NCBI GenBank assembly: GCA_025966435.1
Contig: JAICRQ010000278.1
Span: 1-5,175 of the forward strand
Length of the DNA: 5,175 nt
Reading direction: 5' to 3'
From: Anaerolineales bacterium
GTDB taxonomy: Bacteria > Chloroflexota > Anaerolineae > Anaerolineales > Villigracilaceae
Part shown: in pieces, positions 1 to 5,108 of the stretch
Layout of the letters: every line of letters starts with the position of its first letter
Position numbering within the stretch: the first letter of the stretch is position 1
Notes under the pieces: generated by a model
The model's input: only the letters and a program-made list of their open reading frames with translations
The model's database searches: none
What the model was told of the DNA's origin: nothing
Made by a program: the position numbers and the translations under genes

Positions 1-64
1 ATTAAAGCCTGAAGCGACTCTACGTCCCAAACACGGGATGAAGATGACGGTGGAAGCCCTGTAA
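1..64 (+). CDS. 3' end of an unidentified plus-strand gene (partial)
   Basis: An open frame enters from the left edge (first full codon at position 2) and ends at TAA 62-64, giving about 20 C-terminal residues that finish in ...HGMKMTVEAL. The piece is too short to identify. It is read as a real gene end because a strong hairpin with a T-run on both sides (82-123) lies 17 nt beyond the stop and would terminate it, converging with the STAS gene from the other side. The opposite strand also has an open frame from an ATG at 74 to the edge, but no Shine-Dalgarno sequence precedes it. The call rests mainly on context. Confidence 0.4.
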   Translation, partial: LKPEATLRPKHGMKMTVEAL

Positions 65-81
65 AGTTTGCCATGCGTCAG

Positions 82-123
82 AAACAAAAAGACTTCGGAT
101 ACCAGCCCGAAGTCTTTTTGTTT
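82..123. terminator. Long bidirectional intrinsic terminator
   Basis: Positions 82-98 pair perfectly with 107-123, a 17-bp stem with an 8-nt loop (ATACCAGC). The core arm is AAAAAGACTTCGG against CCGAAGTCTTTTT. Reading plus gives CTTTTTGTTTTATTT and reading minus gives CTTTTTGTTTC, so both directions have a U-rich tail. The stem touches the stop codon of the STAS gene (TAA at 125-123). It therefore serves the minus-strand cbs-STAS unit and probably the converging plus-strand gene ending at 64. Confidence 0.88.
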
Positions 124-464
124 TATTTCCTGAGGTCCGATACGGCTGCCTGCATGTTTTCGTAAATCGGGATAATCAGTGGAATACCGGTCAAATCCAG
201 TACATTTTCGACAGCCTTTTGAGGTTTGAGAAGAGCCATCTTTCCGCCCTGTCGGGCAAGTGACTTCGCCGAGTTGATGAGCAAAGGAATCGCGATCGAA
301 GAAATATAGTCGACCCTGGACAGATCGACCAATATACAGACGTTGTCTCCTGTGCACAGGCGCACGAAATCGATCTCCACATCGCTCACCCCGTAATTAT
401 CCAGCGTGCCACTGAGTTTGATCAGGCGGGTGCTACTATCGAGGTCACTGTACTGGAGCCGCAT
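123..464 (-). CDS. STAS-domain protein, anti-sigma-factor-antagonist-like
   Basis: This 113-residue single-domain protein has the SpoIIAA/RsbV-type STAS pattern: an N-terminal strand region ending in KLSGTLD (16-22), a central ILVDLSRVDYISS strand (44-56), a helix (INSAKSLARQGG, 63-74), and the C-terminal KMALLKPQ...VENVLDLTGI run (75-94) typical of the family. Such proteins relieve an anti-sigma kinase of its sigma factor, or act in other partner-switching, controlled by serine phosphorylation. The usual DSSG motif reads ISSI here (54-57); Ser55 aligns with the phosphorylated serine of SpoIIAA, but the preceding Asp and following Gly are missing. The start is ATG at 464 with GGGAG 9 nt upstream. 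It begins 24 nt after cbs and is probably cotranscribed with it. No kinase, phosphatase or sigma factor is in the window, so the pathway is unknown. Confidence 0.85.
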   Translation of the reverse strand: MRLQYSDLDSSTRLIKLSGTLDNYGVSDVEIDFVRLCTGDNVCILVDLSRVDYISSIAIPLLINSAKSLARQGGKMALLKPQKAVENVLDLTGIPLIIPIYENMQAAVSDLRK

Positions 465-488
465 GAGGTTTGTCTCCCTGTGGAAAAC

Positions 489-1901
489 TCAAATCTTGCC
501 AGCTACGTAATCCAACACGTCGATCTTCGTCAGGATTCCGACCGGTCTGCTGCTTTCCACAACAACTAACGCGTAGCCTGCCGTCAGCGAGGGCATGGTC
601 TCTTCAATGGTGGTGTCCGGCGGAAAGATCGCACCGGCATCTTGCACCAGGGGGTCGATGGGTTCTTCGTGGCTATGGTCATGTTTTTCAAGCATGTGAT
701 TGAGCAGATCCACCTCTTCCAGCATGCCGACCAATTCCCCGCCTGAGCCAACCACGGGCACCTGAGAGACTCCATTCTGATGCATCACTGTGACCACTTT
801 ACGGATGGAATCGCCCAACGCCACCGTGTGAAGCTCCTTATCAGGTTTGGCTCGCAACAGATCGCCCAGCGTGGTCTCACCGAATTCTGTGGTCAGGAAA
901 CCAAACTCGCGCATCCACTTATCGTCGTAGAACTTCGAAAGGTAGCGCGAACCTGAGTCGGGGAAGATCACAACAGCCAACCGATCCCCGGATAATTTCC
1001 TGCAATACTTGATCGCTCCTGCCAGCGCCGAGCCGGAGGAGCCGCCCGCAAAAATCCCTTCCTGACGGACAAGTTGTCTTGCCCAAAGGAACGACTCACG
1101 GTCCCCGGCGCGCTCGATCCAGTCCACAACAGAAAGGTCTGTGGCAGAGGGGAGGAAATCCTCACCGATGCCCTCCACCTTGTACGTTTTCGGGTACGCG
1201 CCGTCAGGAATCTTCCCGCCGCTCTGCCAGATCTCGGTGAGAATCGAGCCTTCAATGTCCACGCCTACAATTTTGATGTCTGGATTCCTGGATTTGAGAT
1301 ATCTGCCAACGCCCGAAATTGTCCCCCCTGTTCCCATGCCGATGATGACATCTGTCACGTGTCCCTCTGTCTGCTCCCACAATTCGGGTCCGGTGGTCAT
1401 CTCGTGAGTCAATGGATTGTCCGGGTTGTGATACTGGTTGGCAAGGATGGCATTGGGAGTTTCACGTGCGAACTTCTTTGCCACTTCGTAATACGAACGC
1501 GGGTCTTCCGGCGCGACGGCTGTTGGTGTGATCACTACTTTTGAACCATAAGCACGCAGGAGCAAAATCTTCTCATTGCTCATCTTATCGGGCATAACAA
1601 AGATAGTCTTGTAACCCTTGAGCGCCGCGGCGATGGCAAGCCCCACACCCGTATTGCCGCTGGTTGCCTCGACGATCGTCCCGCCGGGTTTGAGTTCCCC
1701 TCGTTTTTCCGCCTGCTCGATGATATTTGCTCCTACGCGATCTTTCACCGAGCCGCCCGGGTTCATGAATTCCAGTTTTGCGTAGAGTGGCACTGGCAAA
1801 TCGCGCGCAATACGGTTCAGCCTTACCAGCGGCGTGTTGCCAATCGCCCCCAGAATGCTGTCGAAGACTCGTTTTTCCTGCGAAACAGGTAACGCGGTCA
1901 T
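489..1901 (-). CDS. cbs: Cystathionine beta-synthase with C-terminal CBS-domain pair
   Basis: The protein has 470 residues, about the usual size of bacterial heme-free cystathionine beta-synthases. It is a PLP fold-type II enzyme that condenses serine with homocysteine to cystathionine, the first step of reverse transsulfuration in the cytoplasm. The catalytic domain (about 13-330) shows IGNTPLVRL (20-28), the PLP-binding lysine K53 in NPGGSVKDR, the substrate loop TSGNTG (80-85), the phosphate-binding loop GTGGT (190-194), GGSSGSA (286-292) and PDSGSRYLS (314-322) with a PLP-ring serine. Two CBS motifs follow (about 345-405 and 415-468), the module that binds S-adenosylmethionine or adenylates in relatives. 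The linker between them holds a His-rich HDHSH (407-411). No N-terminal heme region is present. The start is ATG 1901, with AGGAG 5 nt upstream. A cysteine synthase fused to CBS domains cannot be fully excluded, but the length and architecture favour cbs. Confidence 0.9.
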   Translation of the reverse strand: MTALPVSQEKRVFDSILGAIGNTPLVRLNRIARDLPVPLYAKLEFMNPGGSVKDRVGANIIEQAEKRGELKPGGTIVEATSGNTGVGLAIAAALKGYKTIFVMPDKMSNEKILLLRAYGSKVVITPTAVAPEDPRSYYEVAKKFARETPNAILANQYHNPDNPLTHEMTTGPELWEQTEGHVTDVIIGMGTGGTISGVGRYLKSRNPDIKIVGVDIEGSILTEIWQSGGKIPDGAYPKTYKVEGIGEDFLPSATDLSVVDWIERAGDRESFLWARQLVRQEGIFAGGSSGSALAGAIKYCRKLSGDRLAVVIFPDSGSRYLSKFYDDKWMREFGFLTTEFGETTLGDLLRAKPDKELHTVALGDSIRKVVTVMHQNGVSQVPVVGSGGELVGMLEEVDLLNHMLEKHDHSHEEPIDPLVQDAGAIFPPDTTIEETMPSLTAGYALVVVESSRPVGILTKIDVLDYVAGKI

Positions 1902-1927
1902 TCTCGCTCCTTTGGTTATTTTTTACA

Positions 1928-1933
1928 ATTATA
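1928..1933 (-). promoter_or_regulatory. Probable -10 element of the cbs-STAS unit
   Basis: The minus strand carries a perfect TATAAT at 1933-1928. Transcription would start near 1921, giving a leader of about 20 nt before the cbs ATG at 1901, with room for the AGGAG ribosome site. The -35 region is AT-rich (AAAATTAATG around 1950) with no clear TTGACA match, so the call depends on the -10 box and its position. No riboswitch-like fold was seen in this short leader. Confidence 0.45.
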
Positions 1934-1985
1934 CACTCCCGGAAAATCATTAATTTTATGCCTGACAGGATGGGAAGGAGGTTAG

Positions 1986-2155
1986 TTACATAACGAAAAG
2001 GTGTTGGATCTCATTACAGAAAGTAATTACACCGCCTACGATTGTGAGTTTGTGGCATTAGCTAACGAATTAAACGTTCACTCGTGACAGCCGATAAACA
2101 ATTATTGACACGTTTTCCAGAGCGGACAATATCGCTGGAGGAATTTGTAAAATAG
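1986..2155 (+). pseudogene. 3' remnant of a PIN-domain (VapC-like) toxin gene, frameshifted
   Basis: Translating 1995-2078 gives EKVLDLITES...TAYDCEFVALANELNV. The frame then breaks, and 2084-2155 continues in another frame as VTADKQLLTRFP...SLEEFVK with stop TAG 2153-2155. Together these match the C-terminal third of VapC-type PIN ribonucleases: the YD of AYDCEFVALA and the D of TADKQLL are two of the four usual acidic metal-binding positions. Adding one C in the GTTCACTCGTG stretch (about 2079) restores the family pattern NVPLVTADK, so a single-base deletion explains the break. The N-terminal half with the first catalytic Asp is absent: a stop lies in frame at 1983-1985 and cbs begins shortly beyond. 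No antitoxin gene is visible. It is a decayed toxin-antitoxin relic with its own terminator 3 nt after the stop. Confidence 0.78.
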
Positions 2156-2158
2156 AAG

Positions 2159-2190
2159 CTCCCGCCAAAATCTGGCGGGAGTTTTCTATT
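2159..2190 (+). terminator. Intrinsic terminator after the PIN-domain remnant
   Basis: A perfect 9-bp GC-rich stem, CTCCCGCCA (2159-2167) with TGGCGGGAG (2173-2181) and a 5-nt loop AAATC, is followed by TTTTCTATT on the plus strand. The plus-strand tail is the better one. On the minus strand the stem is followed by CTTCTATTTTAC, so it may also weakly stop transcripts leaving moeZ. Its position just after the toxin remnant's stop indicates that it was that gene's own terminator. Confidence 0.85.
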
Positions 2191-2217
2191 ATCTTTCCTA
2201 TTGCTTTTAGAAAGGGT

Positions 2218-2243
2218 TTGCTTCGCCTTCGCCTCGCAATGAC
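2218..2243. repeat. Candidate dispersed intergenic repeat (GTCATTGCGAG type)
   Basis: On the minus strand the sequence just past the moeZ stop reads GTCATTGCGAGGCGAAGG followed by CGAAGCAA. It resembles the GTCATTGCGAGCGAAG...GCAATC family of intergenic repeats remembered from several bacterial genomes. The TTGC and GCAA ends are complementary and a GGCGAA unit is repeated inside, so a small imperfect hairpin is possible. Only one copy is in the window, so membership of a repeat family is an inference from resemblance. Confidence 0.45.
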
Positions 2244-2247
2244 ACCA

Positions 2248-3402
2248 TCAATAAACCGGCAAATCCTTATCTACTTCGCGTGCCCAGGCGTTGATGCCGC
2301 CTTTCAGGTTCTTGACTTTCTTGAAGCCGGCGCTTGTGAGTAATTCCAGGGCTCGAGTGGAGCGGTTTCCGCTTTTGCAGAAGAGGACCATATCCTCTGC
2401 GCTATCCAGCTCGGAAAGACGCGACGCCAGTTGGCCGAGTGGGATATTTGTCGCGTTCGGCAGGCGAGAAATTTCCAGCTCATGTGGTTCGCGAACATCG
2501 ATCAGCTTAAGGTGATTGGTCTTCACGCGCTCAGCAAGTTCCTGCACTGTGATGTCCCAGCTTGCACCGGCAGAGCCTTCATCTTCATGATCGTGGCTTG
2601 GCACACCACAAAACTCTTCATAGTCAATCAGTTCCTTGATGTCGGCGTTCGGTCCGCACACGCGGCAATTGGGATTCTTTTTAAGTTTTACAAAATCGAA
2701 GGACATATCAAGCGCGTTGTAGAGCAGGAGCTTTCCGATCAAAGGTTCACCGATTCCCAGCAAAACCTTCAACGCTTCGGTTGCCTGAAGTGTCCCAATC
2801 GTTCCGGGGAGAACGCCAAGCACGCCGCCCTCCGCGCAGGAGGGGACGAGTCCGGGCGGCGGCGGCTCGGGGAAGAGACAGCGATAGCACGGACCTTCGT
2901 TGGCATAGAACACGCTCACCTGTCCATCGAAGCGATAGATCGAAGCGTATACATTTGGTTTGCCGAGAAATACCGCCACGTCATTGGTTAGGTAACGGGT
3001 CGGGAAGTTATCCGTCCCATCGAGGATGATGTCATAGTTTGCGGCAATCCGTAAGGCATTTTCTGATGTATAGGGCTCGTTGTAGACATCGATTTGAATA
3101 TCAGGGTTCAGATCCAACAGTTTAACGCGCGCGCTTTCCACTTTCAGCTTGCCAACTGTGGATGTGCCATGGATCACCTGCCGCTGTAGATTGGATGAGT
3201 CCACCGTGTCGTAATCGACCAGCCCGATCCGCCCGATTCCTGCGGCTGCGAGGTATAACGCTACCGGCGAGCCTAGCCCACCGGTACCGATAATTAAGAC
3301 CGATGAGTTCTTGAGCTTGCGCTGTCCTTCCAGCCCCACCTCGGGAATCAACAAATGACGTGAGTAGCGCAGGATCTCATCACGTGAGAGTTCAGGCAAC
3401 AT
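2248..3402 (-). CDS. moeZ: MoeB/MoeZ-type sulfur-carrier adenylyltransferase with rhodanese domain
   Basis: This 384-residue E1-like enzyme adenylates the C-terminal glycine of a ubiquitin-like sulfur carrier and then supplies sulfur through its rhodanese domain. The ThiF/MoeB domain (about 5-250) has the ATP loop GTGGLGSP (39-46), the NLQRQ arginine region (71-75), DGTDNFPTRYLTND (128-141), a zinc site of CYRC (172-175) plus CRVC (246-249), and the likely catalytic C189 in PSCAEGGVLG. A polar linker with SHDHEDE follows. The rhodanese domain (about 284-384) has LIDVREPHE (300-308) and the active-site loop CKSGNRS with persulfide-forming C342. This is the layout of mycobacterial MoeZ and eukaryotic Uba4/MOCS3. 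The ATG at 3402 is chosen because GGGAGGT lies 4 nt upstream and the protein then begins LSRDEILRYSRHL as in relatives. It overlaps cysO by 11 nt, which points to CysO as its substrate; a further role with molybdopterin or thiamine carriers is possible. Confidence 0.93.
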   Translation of the reverse strand: MLPELSRDEILRYSRHLLIPEVGLEGQRKLKNSSVLIIGTGGLGSPVALYLAAAGIGRIGLVDYDTVDSSNLQRQVIHGTSTVGKLKVESARVKLLDLNPDIQIDVYNEPYTSENALRIAANYDIILDGTDNFPTRYLTNDVAVFLGKPNVYASIYRFDGQVSVFYANEGPCYRCLFPEPPPPGLVPSCAEGGVLGVLPGTIGTLQATEALKVLLGIGEPLIGKLLLYNALDMSFDFVKLKKNPNCRVCGPNADIKELIDYEEFCGVPSHDHEDEGSAGASWDITVQELAERVKTNHLKLIDVREPHELEISRLPNATNIPLGQLASRLSELDSAEDMVLFCKSGNRSTRALELLTSAGFKKVKNLKGGINAWAREVDKDLPVY

Positions 3403-3676
3403 GGATACCTCCCGCAATGGATGGGATCAACATGATCTTTTCCCCTTCCTTAATCGGCGTGTCCACGCCTTGCAGGTCCTTGATGTTGTTCTCACCCACA
3501 AATAAATTGACAAATGGGCGCAGGTCTCCGCCGTCATTAAACAGGTGTGGCTTGAGCGAGGGGTATTGCGTAGTCAGATCGGCGAGCGCATCCGATATAT
3601 TCGAACCACTGACATTCACCTCACTTTGACCGTTGGTGTAAGTACGCAACGGTGTAGGAATTCGTAAAACGGGCAT
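3392..3676 (-). CDS. cysO: CysO-type ubiquitin-like sulfur carrier protein with a tail after Gly-Gly
   Basis: This 94-residue MoaD/ThiS-superfamily protein closely resembles mycobacterial CysO along its length: RIPTPLRTYTNGQ (5-17), SDALADLTTQYP (28-39), LRPFVNLFV (52-60), TPIKEGEKIMLIP (73-85) and IAGG (87-90). Such carriers hold sulfur as a C-terminal thiocarboxylate for cysteine synthesis. In M. tuberculosis CysO the chain ends at Gly-Gly, but here four residues, Ile-His-Val-Ala (91-94), follow before the TGA. Gly90 must be C-terminal to be adenylated, so this protein probably needs proteolytic maturation, plausibly by the JAMM protease encoded in the same operon. The start is ATG 3676 with AGGAG 9 nt upstream. 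The gene lies 107 nt after the thioredoxin gene and overlaps moeZ by 11 nt. A MoaD function for molybdopterin is less likely given the CysM and Mec neighbours. Confidence 0.92.
   Translation of the reverse strand: MPVLRIPTPLRTYTNGQSEVNVSGSNISDALADLTTQYPSLKPHLFNDGGDLRPFVNLFVGENNIKDLQGVDTPIKEGEKIMLIPSIAGGIHVA
3407..3413 (-). promoter_or_regulatory. moeZ ribosome-binding site inside the cysO Gly-Gly codons
   Basis: GGGAGGT on the minus strand is a near-consensus Shine-Dalgarno sequence 4 nt before the moeZ ATG (3402-3400). In the cysO frame, its GGA GGT (3412-3407) encodes the diglycine that is the functional end of the carrier. This site decides the moeZ start over the upstream TTG at 3417, and it couples translation of moeZ to cysO. 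Confidence 0.8.
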
Positions 3677-3698
3677 GTAGATTTTCTCCTAATTTTTA

Positions 3699-3775
3699 AC
3701 ACTAAGTCCACTAAGTACACGAAGGGAAAAGGGTAGAGATTGAGTTTTCCTTTGTGACCGTTGTGTCCTTTGTGT
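3699..3775. repeat. Inverted repeat built from 9-nt tandem units
   Basis: On the plus strand 3699-3725 is three 9-nt units: ACACTAAGT, CCACTAAGT, ACACGAAGG. On the minus strand 3775-3749 is ACACAAAGG, ACACAACGG, TCACAAAGG. The two arms share the ACACNAAGG theme in opposite orientation around a 23-nt spacer and could form an imperfect hairpin with about 19 of 27 positions paired. It fills most of the gap between the thioredoxin and cysO genes. It resembles a dispersed intergenic repeat seen in environmental genomes (from memory). It lacks a good T-run on the minus strand, so it is not an obvious terminator, though it could affect mRNA stability between the two halves of the operon. Confidence 0.7.
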
Positions 3776-3783
3776 TTAATGAT

Positions 3784-4200
3784 TTACAACGTCTGTATCT
3801 GCTCTAGCAGTTTCTCGGCACGGGCAACACCGTTATTCACGTAACGAGCTTCTCCGCGCGTATCGAGCACAAACGTGGTTGGAACACTCATAACACCCCA
3901 GGCCTTGGCCAGGTCCGGTCGCTCTGTTGCATCGATTTCAACGACCGCTAATTCTTCACCCATCAAATGAGATACCTGATTGATGGCAGGGCGTTGGATG
4001 GTTTTGCAGGGCGCGCAATCTGGGGTGGTGAAATAGACCAGCACCGGTTTGTTCGGCGGGGTATTGAACAATGTAAAGACATTGTGGCGTGCGCGTATCA
4101 GCAAGCGCTGATTGATCATCCAGTATGCAAACGCACCCACCCCAATAATAACGATTGCCAGTCCAAAGCGCAACAGGATTTCGACGGTTGTCGTACTCAC
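3784..4200 (-). CDS. Membrane-anchored thioredoxin-family protein (CAPC)
   Basis: The 138-residue protein has one N-terminal membrane segment (about 8-28) followed by a thioredoxin fold: VLVYFTTPDCAPCKTIQRP carries the redox pair C62-A-P-C65, VVEIDATERPDLAKAWGV (86-103) is the central strand and helix, and VPTTFVLD (106-113) has the cis-proline P107. Three arginines right after the membrane segment (QRLLIRAR, 31-38) suggest by the positive-inside rule that the thioredoxin domain faces the cytoplasm, unlike TlpA/ResA-type proteins. It begins at GTG 4200, overlapping the DUF4395 stop in a GTGA, so the two are translationally coupled and probably work together. Placed between mec and cysO, it may reduce disulfides or persulfides formed during sulfur transfer. 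The family call is firm; the role and topology are inferred. Confidence 0.88.
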   Translation of the reverse strand: MSTTTVEILLRFGLAIVIIGVGAFAYWMINQRLLIRARHNVFTLFNTPPNKPVLVYFTTPDCAPCKTIQRPAINQVSHLMGEELAVVEIDATERPDLAKAWGVMSVPTTFVLDTRGEARYVNNGVARAEKLLEQIQTL

Positions 4201-4688
4201 TGACTGGCTCCGACTTTGGGCTTCATACCCGGGAACGTCCCTGAAGGCGGTTGTTTTGTGAAACCGGGCAACTTAAAACGGCTCAGCCAGTAATAGACGG
4301 CGCAGCCAACACAGAATCCACCAAATGCATTCAATGCGGCAAGCGCGGCGACGAGCCAGACTAAGCTCCAGCCCAGTACACTCGCGCCGGAGAATAGAGC
4401 CAGGGAACCTGCCGTCATGAATAGGAATCCAAGAAATTGCGCGAAGCGGTGCGGCTCGGGGTTATCGTCCAGCACATCGGGTTTCATCCAGCCGCGCGGC
4501 TTGAGGACATGCTTATATACAAAACCGAACCCGGGTGCCTTCAACAACGAGCCAATTCCCATGACCAGCGCGACAAATGCCGCGAGTACCGGCAAGTCCA
4601 GAATAAACGCCAAAATATTGAGCGAAATGATAAAAAGTTGATTCGCTTTTAGAGCAGAGTGATCTACTTTTTTAAGAGTTTGAGTCAT
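4197..4688 (-). CDS. DUF4395-family membrane protein with CVGC motif
   Basis: The 163-residue protein has about four hydrophobic segments (roughly 18-33, 35-50, 84-101 and 104-135). It shows features remembered for DUF4395: the basic loop VLKPRGWMKP (61-70), the PEPHRFAQ motif (78-85) before the third segment, and NAFGGFCVGCAVYY (120-133) with the CxxC pair C126/C129 in the last segment. The N-terminus, middle loop and C-terminus (RFKLPGF...KPK) are all basic, which predicts both ends in the cytoplasm. DUF4395 has no firmly established function known to me; the family is often found beside thioredoxin and rhodanese genes. Here it is fused by a 4-nt overlap to a thioredoxin and lies 9 nt after mec. 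A membrane dithiol carrier serving the thioredoxin is a reasonable hypothesis. The start is ATG 4688 with AGGA overlapping the mec stop. Confidence 0.83.
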   Translation of the reverse strand: MTQTLKKVDHSALKANQLFIISLNILAFILDLPVLAAFVALVMGIGSLLKAPGFGFVYKHVLKPRGWMKPDVLDDNPEPHRFAQFLGFLFMTAGSLALFSGASVLGWSLVWLVAALAALNAFGGFCVGCAVYYWLSRFKLPGFTKQPPSGTFPGMKPKVGASQ

Positions 4689-4697
4689 ATGAAAGTC

Positions 4698-5108
4698 CTA
4701 TACAATTTCTATTTTTTCTTCTTCGTATTTGGAACGATCTTCCAACAATCGCCAGGAGCGGTTGTTTACAGCCCTCCCGTTATCCACGCGCGTAATGATG
4801 TAGGAGAAAAAGGGCTGTGCCCATTCACGGTCATATTCGGAGGGGATGTTTGGGCTATCAGGATGAGAGTGGAAAACACCGATCAGACTCAGCCCAAGCT
4901 CATCCGCTTTCAATTCTGCCTGGAGATAATCCTCCGGGGTGAACAAGAAGCGATTATGCCGCGCGCCATCCTCGCGCGAATTCGCCAGCGCCAGAATCTC
5001 TTTGACCTCGCCCGCTTCGCCGATCAGAAATCCTGCTCCTTCTTCCGGATAGGCTTTTTCTACGTGCGTGTTCATCTGCTCGATCAAATGAGCCGGCACA
5101 ACCAGCAT
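4698..5108 (-). CDS. mec: JAMM/MPN+ metalloprotease, Mec type
   Basis: The 136-residue single-domain protein has a complete JAMM zinc site: E23 in YPEEGAGFLIG, then H80-S-H82-P, S90 and D93 in HSHPDSPNIPSEYD, matching the H-x-H-x7-S-x2-D rule. In M. tuberculosis, Mec cleaves the CysO-cysteine adduct to free cysteine and regenerate CysO; related JAMM enzymes trim extra residues from carrier precursors. Both roles fit here because the operon's carrier has a four-residue tail after Gly-Gly. The start ATG 5108 shares its A with the upstream cysM stop (TAATG) and has GGGAG 8 nt upstream; an in-frame GTG at 5123 would lie inside cysM and is less likely. The DUF4395 gene begins 9 nt after its stop. 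Confidence 0.9.
   Translation of the reverse strand: MLVVPAHLIEQMNTHVEKAYPEEGAGFLIGEAGEVKEILALANSREDGARHNRFLFTPEDYLQAELKADELGLSLIGVFHSHPDSPNIPSEYDREWAQPFFSYIITRVDNGRAVNNRSWRLLEDRSKYEEEKIEIV

Noticed and set aside
1..74. Minus-strand gene starting at ATG 74 and running off the left edge
   Set aside because: No ribosome-binding site precedes it and it would start straight after a terminator; the plus-strand gene end at 64 explains the bidirectional hairpin better. It is not excluded.
1074..1544. Plus-strand open frame of 156 codons
   Set aside because: It lies antisense to the conserved catalytic domain of cbs and has no recognisable domain, so it is a shadow frame.
1902..1927. Riboswitch or T-box leader upstream of cbs
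   Set aside because: With the likely -10 box at 1933-1928 the leader is only about 20 nt, too short for such a structure.
2431..2991. Plus-strand open frame of 186 codons
   Set aside because: It lies wholly antisense to moeZ, whose protein is conserved throughout; its translation shows no recognisable domain.
3403..3417. TTG at 3417 as the moeZ start
   Set aside because: It would place the strong GGGAGGT inside the gene; the ATG at 3402 follows this site directly and gives the usual N-terminus of the family.
3677..3783. Internal promoter for cysO in the gap after thioredoxin
   Set aside because: No convincing -35/-10 pair was found on the minus strand; the gap is mostly the inverted repeat plus the cysO ribosome site.
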